The notes: a model not told the origin generated them from the sequence alone. Numbered from the stretch's first letter, positions 17,024-24,516 are shown. The stretch: DNA of 42,191 nt from Veillonella sp. KGMB01456 (GCF_023051165.1 NZ_JALKIG010000016.1:1-42191), one strand, 5' to 3'. Numbers and translations are program-made.

Positions 17024-17257
17024 CTACATGCTGTGCATGAGAGCCACTACGATTACCGGAATCGGGCCCAACACAGCTGTCAAAAACCACATGAGTACGG
17101 TCATATCCACCGGAATATGCAAGAAATTTACACTCACATAATACGCTGCATAGCCCAAAATTAGGTTGAAACCGACCCGTTTGATTGTATAAAATGCTAC
17201 TTTAAAAATTGTATAAATAACAACAACTGCCACAGCAGCAGTTACCACTAAATCCAT
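17024..17257 (-). CDS. bofA: BofA-family small membrane protein
   Basis: A 77-residue protein with two or three hydrophobic segments. The C-terminal part (DMTVLMWFLTAVLGPIPVIV and onward) and its position directly after recR match the BofA family; in Bacillus BofA inhibits SpoIVFB and so delays pro-sigma-K processing in sporulation. Its start lies 10 bases after the recR stop, and the ribosome binding site GTGAGG overlaps that stop, so the two are translationally linked. If the host does not form spores, as expected for Veillonella, the protein is either a relic or has a different membrane role. Confidence 0.82.
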   Translation of the reverse strand: MDLVVTAAVAVVVIYTIFKVAFYTIKRVGFNLILGYAAYYVSVNFLHIPVDMTVLMWFLTAVLGPIPVIVVALMHSM

Positions 17258-17267
17258 TCGAAAAGCC

Positions 17268-17858
17268 TCACATTTCCCGGCGGTTCATAACCGCCCCGCC
17301 GATAGTCAATTCATCGGCATATTCAATATCACCGCCAACCGGTACGCCGCGCGCAATACGGGTTACCTTAATACCGATTGGTTTTAATAAACGCGCCAAA
17401 TAAAGGGCTGTCGCTTCCCCTTCCGGATCCGGATCGGTGGCCAGAATGACTTCCTTCACCGTCTCATCGCGCAAGCGATTCAACAGTTCCTTAATACGAA
17501 TATCTTCCACCCCGATGCCTTCCAACGGTGACAAAGCCCCTTCCAGCACATGATAGACACCTTTATAATCGCCGCTTCGTTCAATGGCTACCACATCGCG
17601 GGATGTTTCCACCACGCAGATAATGCTATGGTCGCGCATTTCGTTGGCACAAAATTCGCAAGGATCTTGCGCCGACAAATTAAAGCAAATAGAGCAGCGT
17701 TTGGTCGCTTCCTTAGCTTGCTCAATCGTTTCAATCAAAGTGGCCACTTCATCAGCCGGCAATTCTACCAAGTAATACGCCAAACGCCGGGCCGATTTAG
17801 CGCCGATGCCCGGCAAGCGGCGCAACTCTTCCACTAAGCGTTCTAAGGGATTTGCCAT
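17268..17858 (-). CDS. recR: Recombination mediator RecR
   Basis: RecR works with RecO/RecF to load RecA on gapped DNA. The protein has 196 residues, the usual length. The N-terminal helix-hairpin-helix is LRRLPGIGAKSARRLAYYL, the zinc finger is CSICFNLSAQDPCEFC (about residues 56-71), and the Toprim domain runs from IICVVETSRDVVAIE through ATDPDPEGEATALYL, with the C-terminal RIARGVPVGGDIEYADELT segment. It begins one base after the ybaB stop and is followed by bofA, the conserved Firmicutes order dnaX-ybaB-recR-bofA. Confidence 0.98.
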   Translation of the reverse strand: MANPLERLVEELRRLPGIGAKSARRLAYYLVELPADEVATLIETIEQAKEATKRCSICFNLSAQDPCEFCANEMRDHSIICVVETSRDVVAIERSGDYKGVYHVLEGALSPLEGIGVEDIRIKELLNRLRDETVKEVILATDPDPEGEATALYLARLLKPIGIKVTRIARGVPVGGDIEYADELTIGGAVMNRREM

Positions 17859-17859
17859 C

Positions 17860-18195
17860 TTAGAACATACCCGGTAATTTCATGCCGCCTGTTACTTTGC
17901 TCATTTCCTGAGCCATCATGTCGTCAACTTTTTGACCGGCTGCATTTACGGCAGACAATACTAAATCTTCCAACATTTCCATATCGTCAGTGTCTACTAC
18001 GGAAGGATCGATTTTAACGGATTGAACAATTTTTTCACCGTTCATCACGATAGTTACGGCACCGCCGCCTACAGAAGCGTCAACGGTTTTAGTTTTCAAT
18101 TCTTCCTGCATCTTCTGCATATCTGCCTGCATTTTCTGCACTTTTTTCATCATACCCTGCATATTGCCCATATTTGGCATACCTTTACCGAACAT
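17860..18195 (-). CDS. YbaB/EbfC nucleoid-associated protein
   Basis: A 111-residue DNA-binding protein of the YbaB/EbfC family. It has a Met/Lys/Gln-rich N-terminal helix ([19 protein letters not shown]) and the conserved core [20 protein letters not shown] followed by [12 protein letters not shown]. The family forms dimers that bind and bridge DNA; its precise role is uncertain. It has a strong ribosome binding site (AAAAGGAGG) and lies between dnaX and recR, its near-universal position. The 148-base gap to dnaX holds an imperfect hairpin (18303-18333) but no clear terminator. Confidence 0.95.
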   Translation of the reverse strand: MFGKGMPNMGNMQGMMKKVQKMQADMQKMQEELKTKTVDASVGGGAVTIVMNGEKIVQSVKIDPSVVDTDDMEMLEDLVLSAVNAAGQKVDDMMAQEMSKVTGGMKLPGMF

Positions 18196-18343
18196 TATTG
18201 TTCCTCCTTTTAAAAACCATTATTTTAAAAAATTAATATATTTCTATAATAAAAGCTTGCTCGCTCATTATATGAACGTCAGCTTACTATACTTCTATGA
18301 TTCAGCGGTTAAACGTGAATTATGTTAACGCTGCTTCACATTA

Positions 18344-20899
18344 CTAATCAGCATCTTTAGATGGTTCTTCATCGTTGATAATTTCTACATACACGTCATT
18401 GCCTTCAGCTTGTGCATTAATAAGCGCACCCATCAAAACGGAATTGGACCGTTCTTCCGGCGTAGCCTTACTGGGATCCCATTTAGTCATGCCTTTTAAC
18501 TCATCGGGAACTTCCGTTTTTTTTTGAGCTGTAGAATCCGCCGCGGAAGGCATCATCTCACCATCACTGTACTCATCGTCAGGGGGTGACGCTGTTTCAA
18601 AATCGGCTGCACCAAAGTCGTCGACTGTTGGATTAGCGTCACCGACATTCGAAGCGCCAAAATCATCCACTGTTGGTGTACCGACCGGCGTGGCCCCGGA
18701 TGCACCGAAATCGTCAACTGTCACAGTGGTATTCCCGCGATTTGAAGCACTTGAGGCGCCAAAATCATCAACAGGTGCCGCATCCCCGACATTCGACGCA
18801 CCGAAGTCATCCACTGTCGGATTAGCACCACCGGCATTCGAAGCACCAAAGTCATCAACAGGTTGGGATGCTCCACTTGGCTGCGACACAGTATGCTGTA
18901 CTGTTGGCTGTGCAGTTGGTTGCGAAACCGGCGGTATGTCACTTGTTCCAGCCATCGGTTGTGACTGACGCTGTTGCCCGGCCTGGTGCGTTGCTCTATT
19001 AGCACCTGCCGCCGTATGCCCACCGCCGCCGTTAATTACGGCTTTAGCGGCATCTAAATATCCTTTAGCGGCACTATCGTCTTGGCAAAGCACTTGCACC
19101 ATCACTTCGCGCCCCAGAGCCTGATGTAAACTCTGCTCCAATTCGAAAATTCGATCTTCCGTATTACACATATTAACCAACATCGGATTGCCGAATACGA
19201 AAACAACACGCGATTCATCGATATAGGTCAAGAAAGCCTGGTTAAAAAAGCTAGCTGTAAAATTCCAAGACCGACTATTGGCATACCGTAAGGTATCCTT
19301 CTTTATTTTATCATAATTCCTAGGATTTTCGATGTGCTGACCTAAAATAAGTGCCGTATCACCTATAATTGAGCGAATGCGCGACCCTTTTTTAGGCGAT
19401 TGACCATGACCGGCGCCGGCATTTTTGGCCGGTGCTTTGCGCTTCGCAGGCGCCTTGCTCCTACTTGGCGTAGGCGGCGCCATTGAGGTTGGCGGGGCCA
19501 TGCCTACCGACGTAGACATATCCAAACCGGGCGGCATAACCCCCGGTGGCATCGTACCCGGCACTGCAGATGATATGCCGCTTGGCGGCACTGTACCGGG
19601 AACTGCTGAACCCGGCATCACGGCACTTTGCGCGCCTGACATTGCCTGATTCATGGCACCCGCGTCAGACATCATACCTTGATGCATCATATTCGGGTTC
19701 ATCATCGGTGGCTGCTGCTCCAATTGAGCCAGTCTGGCACCGAACTGATTATCCGATTCATCCAAACGATGTTCAACGGCGGCCAACCGTTGTAATACAT
19801 CTTCTTCGCTGACTTGCGCACGGGCGCAAATCCCCAACAAGCCCATTTCGATGACGATGCGCGGATTATCCACCCGTTTCGCATCATTCAAAATCTGTTG
19901 CAATTCTTTGACAAAATAATTGAGTTCATCCACCGATAAAGACTGTGCCTGAGCGGCAAAAGCCTCTTTAAACGGCGTATATAAAGCTAATTCTTCTGCG
20001 GTAGGCAAAACTTTTTCAATCAGTAAGGCCCTTACATGTTGAATGAGAGCTTCAATAATCTGTTTGCTGTCGCGACCTTCGCTGAGAGCTTTTTTAGAAG
20101 CCACCAAAACAGCCGCCCCATCGCCCTTGCGCAAATAATCAAGGAAGGTCATAATCCATTCTTTGCCCACCAGGCCAATCATAGATTCCACGGTCTGCGC
20201 CGTAATCACATCCGTCGTCATGCCGGAGCACTGGTCCAAAATACTGAGAGCATCACGCAAACCGCCATCCGCGTGAATGGCAATGAGTTGCGCCGCATCA
20301 GGTGAAAGCTTGATATCACTTTCTTCGGCCACATGCAGCAAATGTTCCGCAATATCTTCGGCCGTAATCCGTCGGAAGGTATAACGCTGACAACGCGATA
20401 AAATCGTTACCGGCAATTTATCCACTTCCGTGGTGGCAAAAATAAACATAATATGAGGCGGCGGTTCTTCAATCGTCTTCAAAAGGGCATTCCACGCTTC
20501 ATTCGTCAGCATGTGGGCTTCGTCGATAATAAAGATTTTTTTACGACCTTCAACGGGTAAAAACTTCACACTTTCCCGCAAAGAACGGATTTCATCAATA
20601 CCGCGGTTCGACGCCGCATCTATTTCCAAAACGTCCATGGATTGGCCGTTTAAAATTTGTTTACAAGAGGTACATTCGTTACAAGGATGATCGGTTGGGC
20701 CTTTTTCACAGTTAATGGCTCTCGCAAAAATCTTGGCCACACTGGTTTTGCCCGTCCCACGCGGTCCGGAGAACAAATAGGCGTGCGCCACCTTGTCTTC
20801 GCGAATGGCACGCATCAACGTCTCGCTCACTTGCTTTTGCCCGACCACATCGGTAAACGTCTGAGGGCGCCATTTCCGATACAACGCTACATAACTCAT
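18344..20899 (-). CDS. dnaX: DNA polymerase III subunits gamma/tau
   Basis: The clamp-loader ATPase of the replisome, 851 residues. The N-terminal AAA+ domain begins SYVALYRKWRPQTFTDVVGQ and has Walker A GPRGTGKTSVAKIFA (about residues 45-59), a zinc module with four Cys (CEKGPTDHPCNECTSC), DEAHMLT and the LSRCQRYTF arginine-finger region. Domain III follows, then a Pro/Met-rich linker, a tau-like domain (about residues 490-600), and an unusual tail with six VDDFGA repeats. The ATG at 20899 is preferred because AAAGGAGGG precedes it and the longer reading runs into the SRP RNA gene. It heads the dnaX-ybaB-recR-bofA-helicase-rluA block. No obvious slippage A/T run for making gamma was noticed. 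Confidence 0.97.
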   Translation of the reverse strand: MSYVALYRKWRPQTFTDVVGQKQVSETLMRAIREDKVAHAYLFSGPRGTGKTSVAKIFARAINCEKGPTDHPCNECTSCKQILNGQSMDVLEIDAASNRGIDEIRSLRESVKFLPVEGRKKIFIIDEAHMLTNEAWNALLKTIEEPPPHIMFIFATTEVDKLPVTILSRCQRYTFRRITAEDIAEHLLHVAEESDIKLSPDAAQLIAIHADGGLRDALSILDQCSGMTTDVITAQTVESMIGLVGKEWIMTFLDYLRKGDGAAVLVASKKALSEGRDSKQIIEALIQHVRALLIEKVLPTAEELALYTPFKEAFAAQAQSLSVDELNYFVKELQQILNDAKRVDNPRIVIEMGLLGICARAQVSEEDVLQRLAAVEHRLDESDNQFGARLAQLEQQPPMMNPNMMHQGMMSDAGAMNQAMSGAQSAVMPGSAVPGTVPPSGISSAVPGTMPPGVMPPGLDMSTSVGMAPPTSMAPPTPSRSKAPAKRKAPAKNAGAGHGQSPKKGSRIRSIIGDTALILGQHIENPRNYDKIKKDTLRYANSRSWNFTASFFNQAFLTYIDESRVVFVFGNPMLVNMCNTEDRIFELEQSLHQALGREVMVQVLCQDDSAAKGYLDAAKAVINGGGGHTAAGANRATHQAGQQRQSQPMAGTSDIPPVSQPTAQPTVQHTVSQPSGASQPVDDFGASNAGGANPTVDDFGASNVGDAAPVDDFGASSASNRGNTTVTVDDFGASGATPVGTPTVDDFGASNVGDANPTVDDFGAADFETASPPDDEYSDGEMMPSAADSTAQKKTEVPDELKGMTKWDPSKATPEERSNSVLMGALINAQAEGNDVYVEIINDEEPSKDAD
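18608..18862 (-). repeat. Six degenerate VDDFGA repeats in the DnaX tail
   Basis: On the minus strand the coding sequence repeats a unit encoding VDDFGAS six times in about 85 residues, separated by short Gly/Ala/Asn/Pro spacers (for example NVGDANPT). Codon choice differs between units, so this is an older, selected protein repeat rather than a fresh duplication. The tail is acidic and probably disordered, with each unit a potential short binding motif. Confidence 0.9.
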
Positions 20900-20929
20900 A
20901 GGATTCCCTCCTTTCTTATAAACAAAAAA

Positions 20930-21084
20930 GCCGTCACAACACTCGATTATGACAGCCTTATAGGTTCCCTCGTGGCACATGAAAGTAACCGCTTAGTGCT
21001 GCTATCTCTCGATCCTGACACGATTCACAGGCTTCCATTGCACGAGCCCCACAAGACTGCCATAATCCAGTCCTGCATTACGGC
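20930..21084 (-). ncRNA. ffs: Signal recognition particle RNA, bacterial type without Alu domain
   Basis: The minus strand holds the SRP RNA domain IV signature: GTGTCAGG, then ATC-GAGA-GAT (a GNRA tetraloop), then AGCAGCACTAAG, at 20992-21026. About 70 bases on each side pair into one long rod, for example GATTATGGCAGTC with GACTGCCATAATC-like sequence on the 3' side, and terminal GCCGT with ACGGC. A run of T at 20923-20929 ends the transcript. At about 155 bases it is longer than E. coli 4.5S RNA, but the domain IV loop lies at the middle of the rod, so there is no room for an Alu domain. Its place directly upstream of dnaX is the usual Firmicutes arrangement. Ends are good to a few bases. 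Confidence 0.9.
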
Positions 21085-21094
21085 TAGCTATATT

Positions 21095-21123
21095 ATTATA
21101 TACTACTAAAGGCAAAAAAACAA
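21095..21123 (-). promoter_or_regulatory. Promoter of the SRP RNA gene
   Basis: On the minus strand TTGTTT (21118-21123) and TATAAT (21095-21100) are 17 bases apart and end about 10 bases before the first paired base of the SRP RNA. Confidence 0.7.
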
Positions 21124-21145
21124 GTCGCCCCCGGCTAATCAAATT

Positions 21146-21219
21146 ATACAAAATACAACATACATTTTGTATAAATTTCCTAATAAAATGTATACGTTAC
21201 ACTTTAAATAGAGTATAAT
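21146..21219 (+). promoter_or_regulatory. Promoter region of the AGCS symporter with nested inverted repeats
   Basis: A TATAAT box lies at 21214-21219 without a good -35 box 17 bases upstream. In its place are three related motifs: ATACAAAAT (21146-21154), TACATTTTGTAT (21161-21172) and AAAATGTA (21185-21192). They form two overlapping inverted repeats, suggesting a regulator-dependent promoter. Confidence 0.4.
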
Positions 21220-21284
21220 GAGGCTAGATAAATTCTATAGAGATGTATTATTTTTTTCAAAAGAGCTAAGAAAGGATTAGTATT

Positions 21285-22703
21285 ATGGACGCTTTTAACT
21301 CTTTCATCGGAACCATAACCGGCTTTCTCTGGGACTACATTATTATTATTTATTTAGTACTCGCCGGCTTCTGGTTTACCTTCAGCACCGGATTTATTCA
21401 GGTGCGCGAACTCAAGGAAATGATTCGTCTTCTGGGCGAAGGTGTTGGTAAAAAAACGGAAGGCAACCGCATTTCCTCCTTCCAGGCATTCTGCGTAAGC
21501 TCTGCCTCTCGCGTTGGTGTGGGCAACATCGCCGGTATCGCCATCGCCGTTGTACTCGGTGGCCCGGGTGCCATCTTCTGGATGTGGTTTATCGCCTTAC
21601 TCGGCGCTGCCACCGGTTTTGTAGAAAGTACTTTGGCTCAGATTTACAAAGTACCTTCCAGTAAGGGCGGTTTCCACGGTGGTCCGGCTTACTACATTAA
21701 AATGGGTTTGAAAAATCCGGCCTTCGCATTTCTCTTTGCGGTGCTCATCAGTGTGACCTACGGTTTGATTTACAACTCTGTACAAGCCAACACATTGGCC
21801 AATGCCTTACTTATCGTTAACCTTGATCCTCAAATAACCGCCATCGGCGTTGCTATTTTAACAGCCCTCGTTATCTTCGGCGGTATCGCCCGTGTTGCTC
21901 GTTTGAGCGAATGGCTCGTACCTGTTATGGCCGGTTTATACATTTTAACCGCCGTTTACATCGTATTGGTTAACATCACGGAATTACCAAACGTAATCTA
22001 CGCTATTTTCTCCAATGCCTTCAACTTTGACGCAGCTGCCGGCGGTTTCTTCGGTGCTGCCGTAATGAACGGTATTAAACGTGGCTTGTTCTCCAATGAA
22101 GCCGGTGAAGGTTCCGTACCAAACGCCGCTGCTACGGCTGACGCAAGCCATCCGGTTAAACAGGGTCTTATCCAATCTTTCGGCGTATTCGTGGATACCT
22201 TCCTCGTATGTTCCGCTTCAGCATTCATCGTATTAATCTCCGGTAACTATGCAGGCTCCGGTCTCACCGGCATCGCCTTGATTCAGCATGACCTTGCTGC
22301 GCAACTCGGTAGCTGGGCTGCCCCTGTAATGGCTATCTTCATTTTCATGTTTGCCTTTTCTTCCATCGTGGGCAACTATTACTATGGCGAAATCAACATC
22401 GCTCATTTAACTAAAAACACACTCTACTTAAATATTTTCCGCGTGTTCGTAGTTATCATGGTTTACTTCGGTTCCGTCGCTTCCCTTAACCTTGTATGGA
22501 ACCTGGCCGACTTATTCATGGCCTTCATGGTACTCACGAACTTAACCGCCATTCTCCTCTTGTGGAAACAATGTAAAGCCGCTATGCTCGACTATTTCAA
22601 ACAGAAAAAAGCCGGCATTGTAGAGCCTACATTTGATAGAAGCGTACTCCCTAATCAAGATGGGATAGTGTGGTGGCATAAGGACGCACAGCATAAAGAC
22701 TAG
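21285..22703 (+). CDS. AGCS-family sodium:amino-acid symporter (AlsT type)
   Basis: A 472-residue inner-membrane symporter of the alanine/glycine:cation (AGCS) family. It has about 11 hydrophobic segments and the signature region GVGNIAGIAIAVVLGGPGAIFWMW; the consensus GNIAGIAIAVVLGGPGA is clear. Later motifs are RGLFSNEAGEGSVPNAAATA and SSIVGNYYYGEINI. Members carry alanine, glycine, serine or glutamine with sodium; which one cannot be told here. Codon use looks more optimised than in the AT-rich left part, hinting at high expression. AAAGGA precedes the ATG. Transcription ends in the large hairpin downstream. Confidence 0.94.
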   Translation: MDAFNSFIGTITGFLWDYIIIIYLVLAGFWFTFSTGFIQVRELKEMIRLLGEGVGKKTEGNRISSFQAFCVSSASRVGVGNIAGIAIAVVLGGPGAIFWMWFIALLGAATGFVESTLAQIYKVPSSKGGFHGGPAYYIKMGLKNPAFAFLFAVLISVTYGLIYNSVQANTLANALLIVNLDPQITAIGVAILTALVIFGGIARVARLSEWLVPVMAGLYILTAVYIVLVNITELPNVIYAIFSNAFNFDAAAGGFFGAAVMNGIKRGLFSNEAGEGSVPNAAATADASHPVKQGLIQSFGVFVDTFLVCSASAFIVLISGNYAGSGLTGIALIQHDLAAQLGSWAAPVMAIFIFMFAFSSIVGNYYYGEINIAHLTKNTLYLNIFRVFVVIMVYFGSVASLNLVWNLADLFMAFMVLTNLTAILLLWKQCKAAMLDYFKQKKAGIVEPTFDRSVLPNQDGIVWWHKDAQHKD

Positions 22704-22848
22704 TAAAGGTAGCGTGCATGCTATAAAACTTTAATTTCAAAAGAGTGACAGTCCTGTCTCCTCCCTGCGAGTCAAGCTCGAAAGGTCGTTCAACAGGACT
22801 GTCACTCTTTTTCTTTCAATTTCACGGCATAGCACGTATATCTTTACT
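22702..22848 (-). repeat. Long hairpin element 1, also terminator of the symporter gene
   Basis: The inner stem is a perfect 19-bp inverted repeat (22739-22757 with 22793-22811) followed on the plus strand by TTTTTCTTTC, so it is a strong terminator for the symporter gene. Outer arms extend it imperfectly (AGTAAAG 22702-22708 with CTTTACT 22842-22848; CGTGC 22713-22717 with GCACG 22832-22836). Read on the minus strand, its 35-base loop starts TTGAACGACC and ends GGGAGGAGA, like the loops of elements 2 and 3. Confidence 0.85.
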
Positions 22849-22928
22849 AACGTCTTATGTTGTGCGTCTTACGCCGGGGAGAGGGGCGAAGGACATATAA
22901 AATCAAAATCATTTTCTCTTTCCCCCTT

Positions 22929-23093
22929 TGATGCGCAAGATAAGATTAGTTATACAGCGATATGTACTCTGTGATAGAGAAAAGAAAGGCAGGCCTATTG
23001 AACGAACCTCAGAACTTGTTTCGTTGGGGAGGAAATAGGCCTGCCTTTCCTTTCTTAAGTAATCACATATAACTAACCTTATGTTGTGCATCA
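22929..23093 (+). repeat. Long hairpin element 2
   Basis: A 165-base nested inverted repeat. The outer arms, 22929-22954 and 23068-23093, pair at 23 of 26 positions. TGTGAT/ATCACA continues the stem after a 15-base left bulge. The inner stem of 16 perfect bp (22984-22999 with 23034-23049) carries a 34-base loop at 23000-23033. That loop is identical to the loop of element 3 although the stems below it are unrelated. Confidence 0.88.
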
Positions 23094-23107
23094 CCTTTCC
23101 TCCCCCG

Positions 23108-23305
23108 TAAATATTCGAGGCGCGCCTGAAGGCTTCTAGGAAAACCATACGTACTCTGGAGATATGTGAGAGAAAAAGAAGTCATGTCCTATTGAACGAA
23201 CCTCAGAACTTGTTTCGTTGGGGAGGAAATAGGACATGACTTCTTTTCGCCCACTACAAAGCACATGGTTTTCCTAGAAGCAAAATGGCGCCCTGAGAAT
23301 ATTTA
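23108..23305 (+). repeat. Long hairpin element 3
   Basis: A 198-base nested inverted repeat. Arms from outside to inside: TAAATATTC/GAATATTTA (9 bp, 23108 and 23297), GGCGC/GCGCC, a perfect 17-bp pair (23132-23148 with 23265-23281) and a perfect 20-bp inner stem (23174-23193 with 23228-23247). The 34-base loop at 23194-23227 equals that of element 2. A left-side bulge shares GTACTCTG and GAGAAAA with element 2. It ends 12 bases before the promoter of the binding-protein gene. Confidence 0.88.
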
Positions 23306-23316
23306 TAATTTTATGA

Positions 23317-23345
23317 TTGATATTTATACAGAAAAGGGCTATAAT
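23317..23345 (+). promoter_or_regulatory. Sigma-A promoter of the substrate-binding protein gene
   Basis: TTGATA (23317-23322) and TATAAT (23340-23345) are separated by 17 bases, giving a predicted leader of about 57 bases before the ATG at 23409. Confidence 0.82.
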
Positions 23346-23408
23346 ATGCATATAATTAATTTTGAGTTTTTAAGAGTCCTTAAAGTTTTAGTGTAGGGGG
23401 AAGTAATT

Positions 23409-24197
23409 ATGTTTAGTTCACTCAAAAAATTCGCGAGCAAAAAGGTTGTGCTCACTTTGACAGCGGCTTTATTGACAGCCGGTTTAATCGCAGGTTGCGG
23501 CAGCACCGGCGGTGACAATCAAGAAAAAGTTATTAAGGTAGGGGCCGAAACTACGTTCCCTCCATTTGAATTCACCGAAGGCGACAAATATGTAGGCTTT
23601 GATATTGACCTTGCCGACGCTGTTGCCAAGAAAATGGGTTACAAAATGCAGTTCAAAAGCATGGGCTTTGATGCTTTGATTCCTGCGTTGCAGAGTAAAG
23701 ATATCGACATGATTGCATCCGGCCTCAGTGCTACCCCTGAACGTGAAAAAGCTGTTCTTTTCAGTAATCCTTATTTTGAAAAAGGCGGTTTCGTAGCGAT
23801 TGTAAAAAAAGATGACACTGCTACAAGCATGAACGATTTAGCCGGTAAACGTATCGTTGTTCAAATCGGTAGCGTTGCTTTAGACGTAGCTGAAAAGATT
23901 CCTAACGCACAAGTTAAATCCGTTGACAGCAACTCCCAGTTATTCAATGAATTAAAAGCCGGCACAGCTGATGCCATCGTATTGGACAATGCTGTTGCGC
24001 TTTACTACTTAAAACAAGGTGCTGATGCTGATACCAAAATCATCGGCGAACCTGTAGATCCGGAACCATTCGTATGGGCATTCCGTAAAGATGACAAACA
24101 GTTGAAAGAACAAGCTGACAAAGCTTTGGCTGATTTGAAAGCTGACGGCACTTACGACAAAATCTATGAAAAATGGTTCGGTCCTGCTAAAAAATAA
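23409..24197 (+). CDS. Amino-acid ABC transporter substrate-binding lipoprotein
   Basis: A 262-residue family 3 solute-binding protein. The N-terminal lipoprotein signal ends in LIAGCGS, so Cys (about residue 30) would be lipidated and anchor the protein in the cell envelope. The mature part begins KVIKVGAETTFPPFEF and contains FKSMGFDALIPALQSKDIDM and the LAGKRIVVQIGSVAL hinge region, typical of binders of polar or basic amino acids; GlnH/HisJ-like is the closest description. No permease or ATPase gene is adjacent and a terminator follows, so its transporter partners are encoded elsewhere. It has its own promoter directly after hairpin element 3 and a GGGGGAAG ribosome binding site. Confidence 0.94.
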   Translation: MFSSLKKFASKKVVLTLTAALLTAGLIAGCGSTGGDNQEKVIKVGAETTFPPFEFTEGDKYVGFDIDLADAVAKKMGYKMQFKSMGFDALIPALQSKDIDMIASGLSATPEREKAVLFSNPYFEKGGFVAIVKKDDTATSMNDLAGKRIVVQIGSVALDVAEKIPNAQVKSVDSNSQLFNELKAGTADAIVLDNAVALYYLKQGADADTKIIGEPVDPEPFVWAFRKDDKQLKEQADKALADLKADGTYDKIYEKWFGPAKK

Positions 24198-24290
24198 GCT
24201 TAAAATAAGCTAGTTTTTAACAAATGAATCATAGCTCCTCATTCACTTTGAATGACGGAAGCTGAAAATATCAAATAACGTTACCAAAAC

Positions 24291-24340
24291 GAAGGCGTTA
24301 TCCCTTGAGCAAAAGCTGAGGGGATAACGCCTTCTCTTTC
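24291..24340. terminator. Intrinsic terminator after the binding-protein gene
   Basis: A perfect 14-bp stem GAAGGCGTTATCCC / GGGATAACGCCTTC with a 16-base loop and a pyrimidine-rich tail. On the other strand GTTTTGG follows, so it may also end the convergent addAB transcript. Confidence 0.85.
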
Positions 24341-24409
24341 TTTCATTATAAAGTTGAACGATTGATAACCCGGAACTATAGCATAAAACTAGTCCCTTAT
24401 GGCAAAACA

Positions 24410-24516
24410 ACCAGATATGACTTACTACCCGATACAACTGACTCTGCACGCACGGCACCAGATACGACTTACTCTGCAGCTACGGTACTAAATATAACTT
24501 ACTCTGCCGGTACGGC
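24410..24516 (-). repeat. 30-bp tandem repeat across the addA stop codon
   Basis: Three full degenerate 30-bp units (24487-24516, 24457-24486, 24427-24456) and a 17-base partial unit (24410-24426). On the minus strand each full unit carries CCGT then GCAGAGT(A/C)AGT. The first unit contains the last codons and the TAA of addA; the others copy this end into the untranslated tail. Confidence 0.85.

Noticed and set aside
18303-18333. Hairpin between dnaX and ybaB as a terminator
   Set aside because: The stem is imperfect and no T-run follows on the minus strand.
19425-19649. Plus-strand Gly/Pro-rich open frame opposite the dnaX linker
   Set aside because: It is the complement of the low-complexity dnaX linker, with no independent start signals.
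22909-23148. Minus-strand open frame of 79 codons in the hairpin region
   Set aside because: It overlaps elements 2 and 3, has no ribosome binding site and its composition follows the inverted repeats.
22702-23305. Retron msr-msd, CRISPR array or integron attC interpretation of the hairpin array
   Set aside because: No reverse transcriptase, Cas or integrase gene is nearby; units are not short direct repeats with unique spacers; and attC sites keep their conserved bases at the stem foot, not in the loop.
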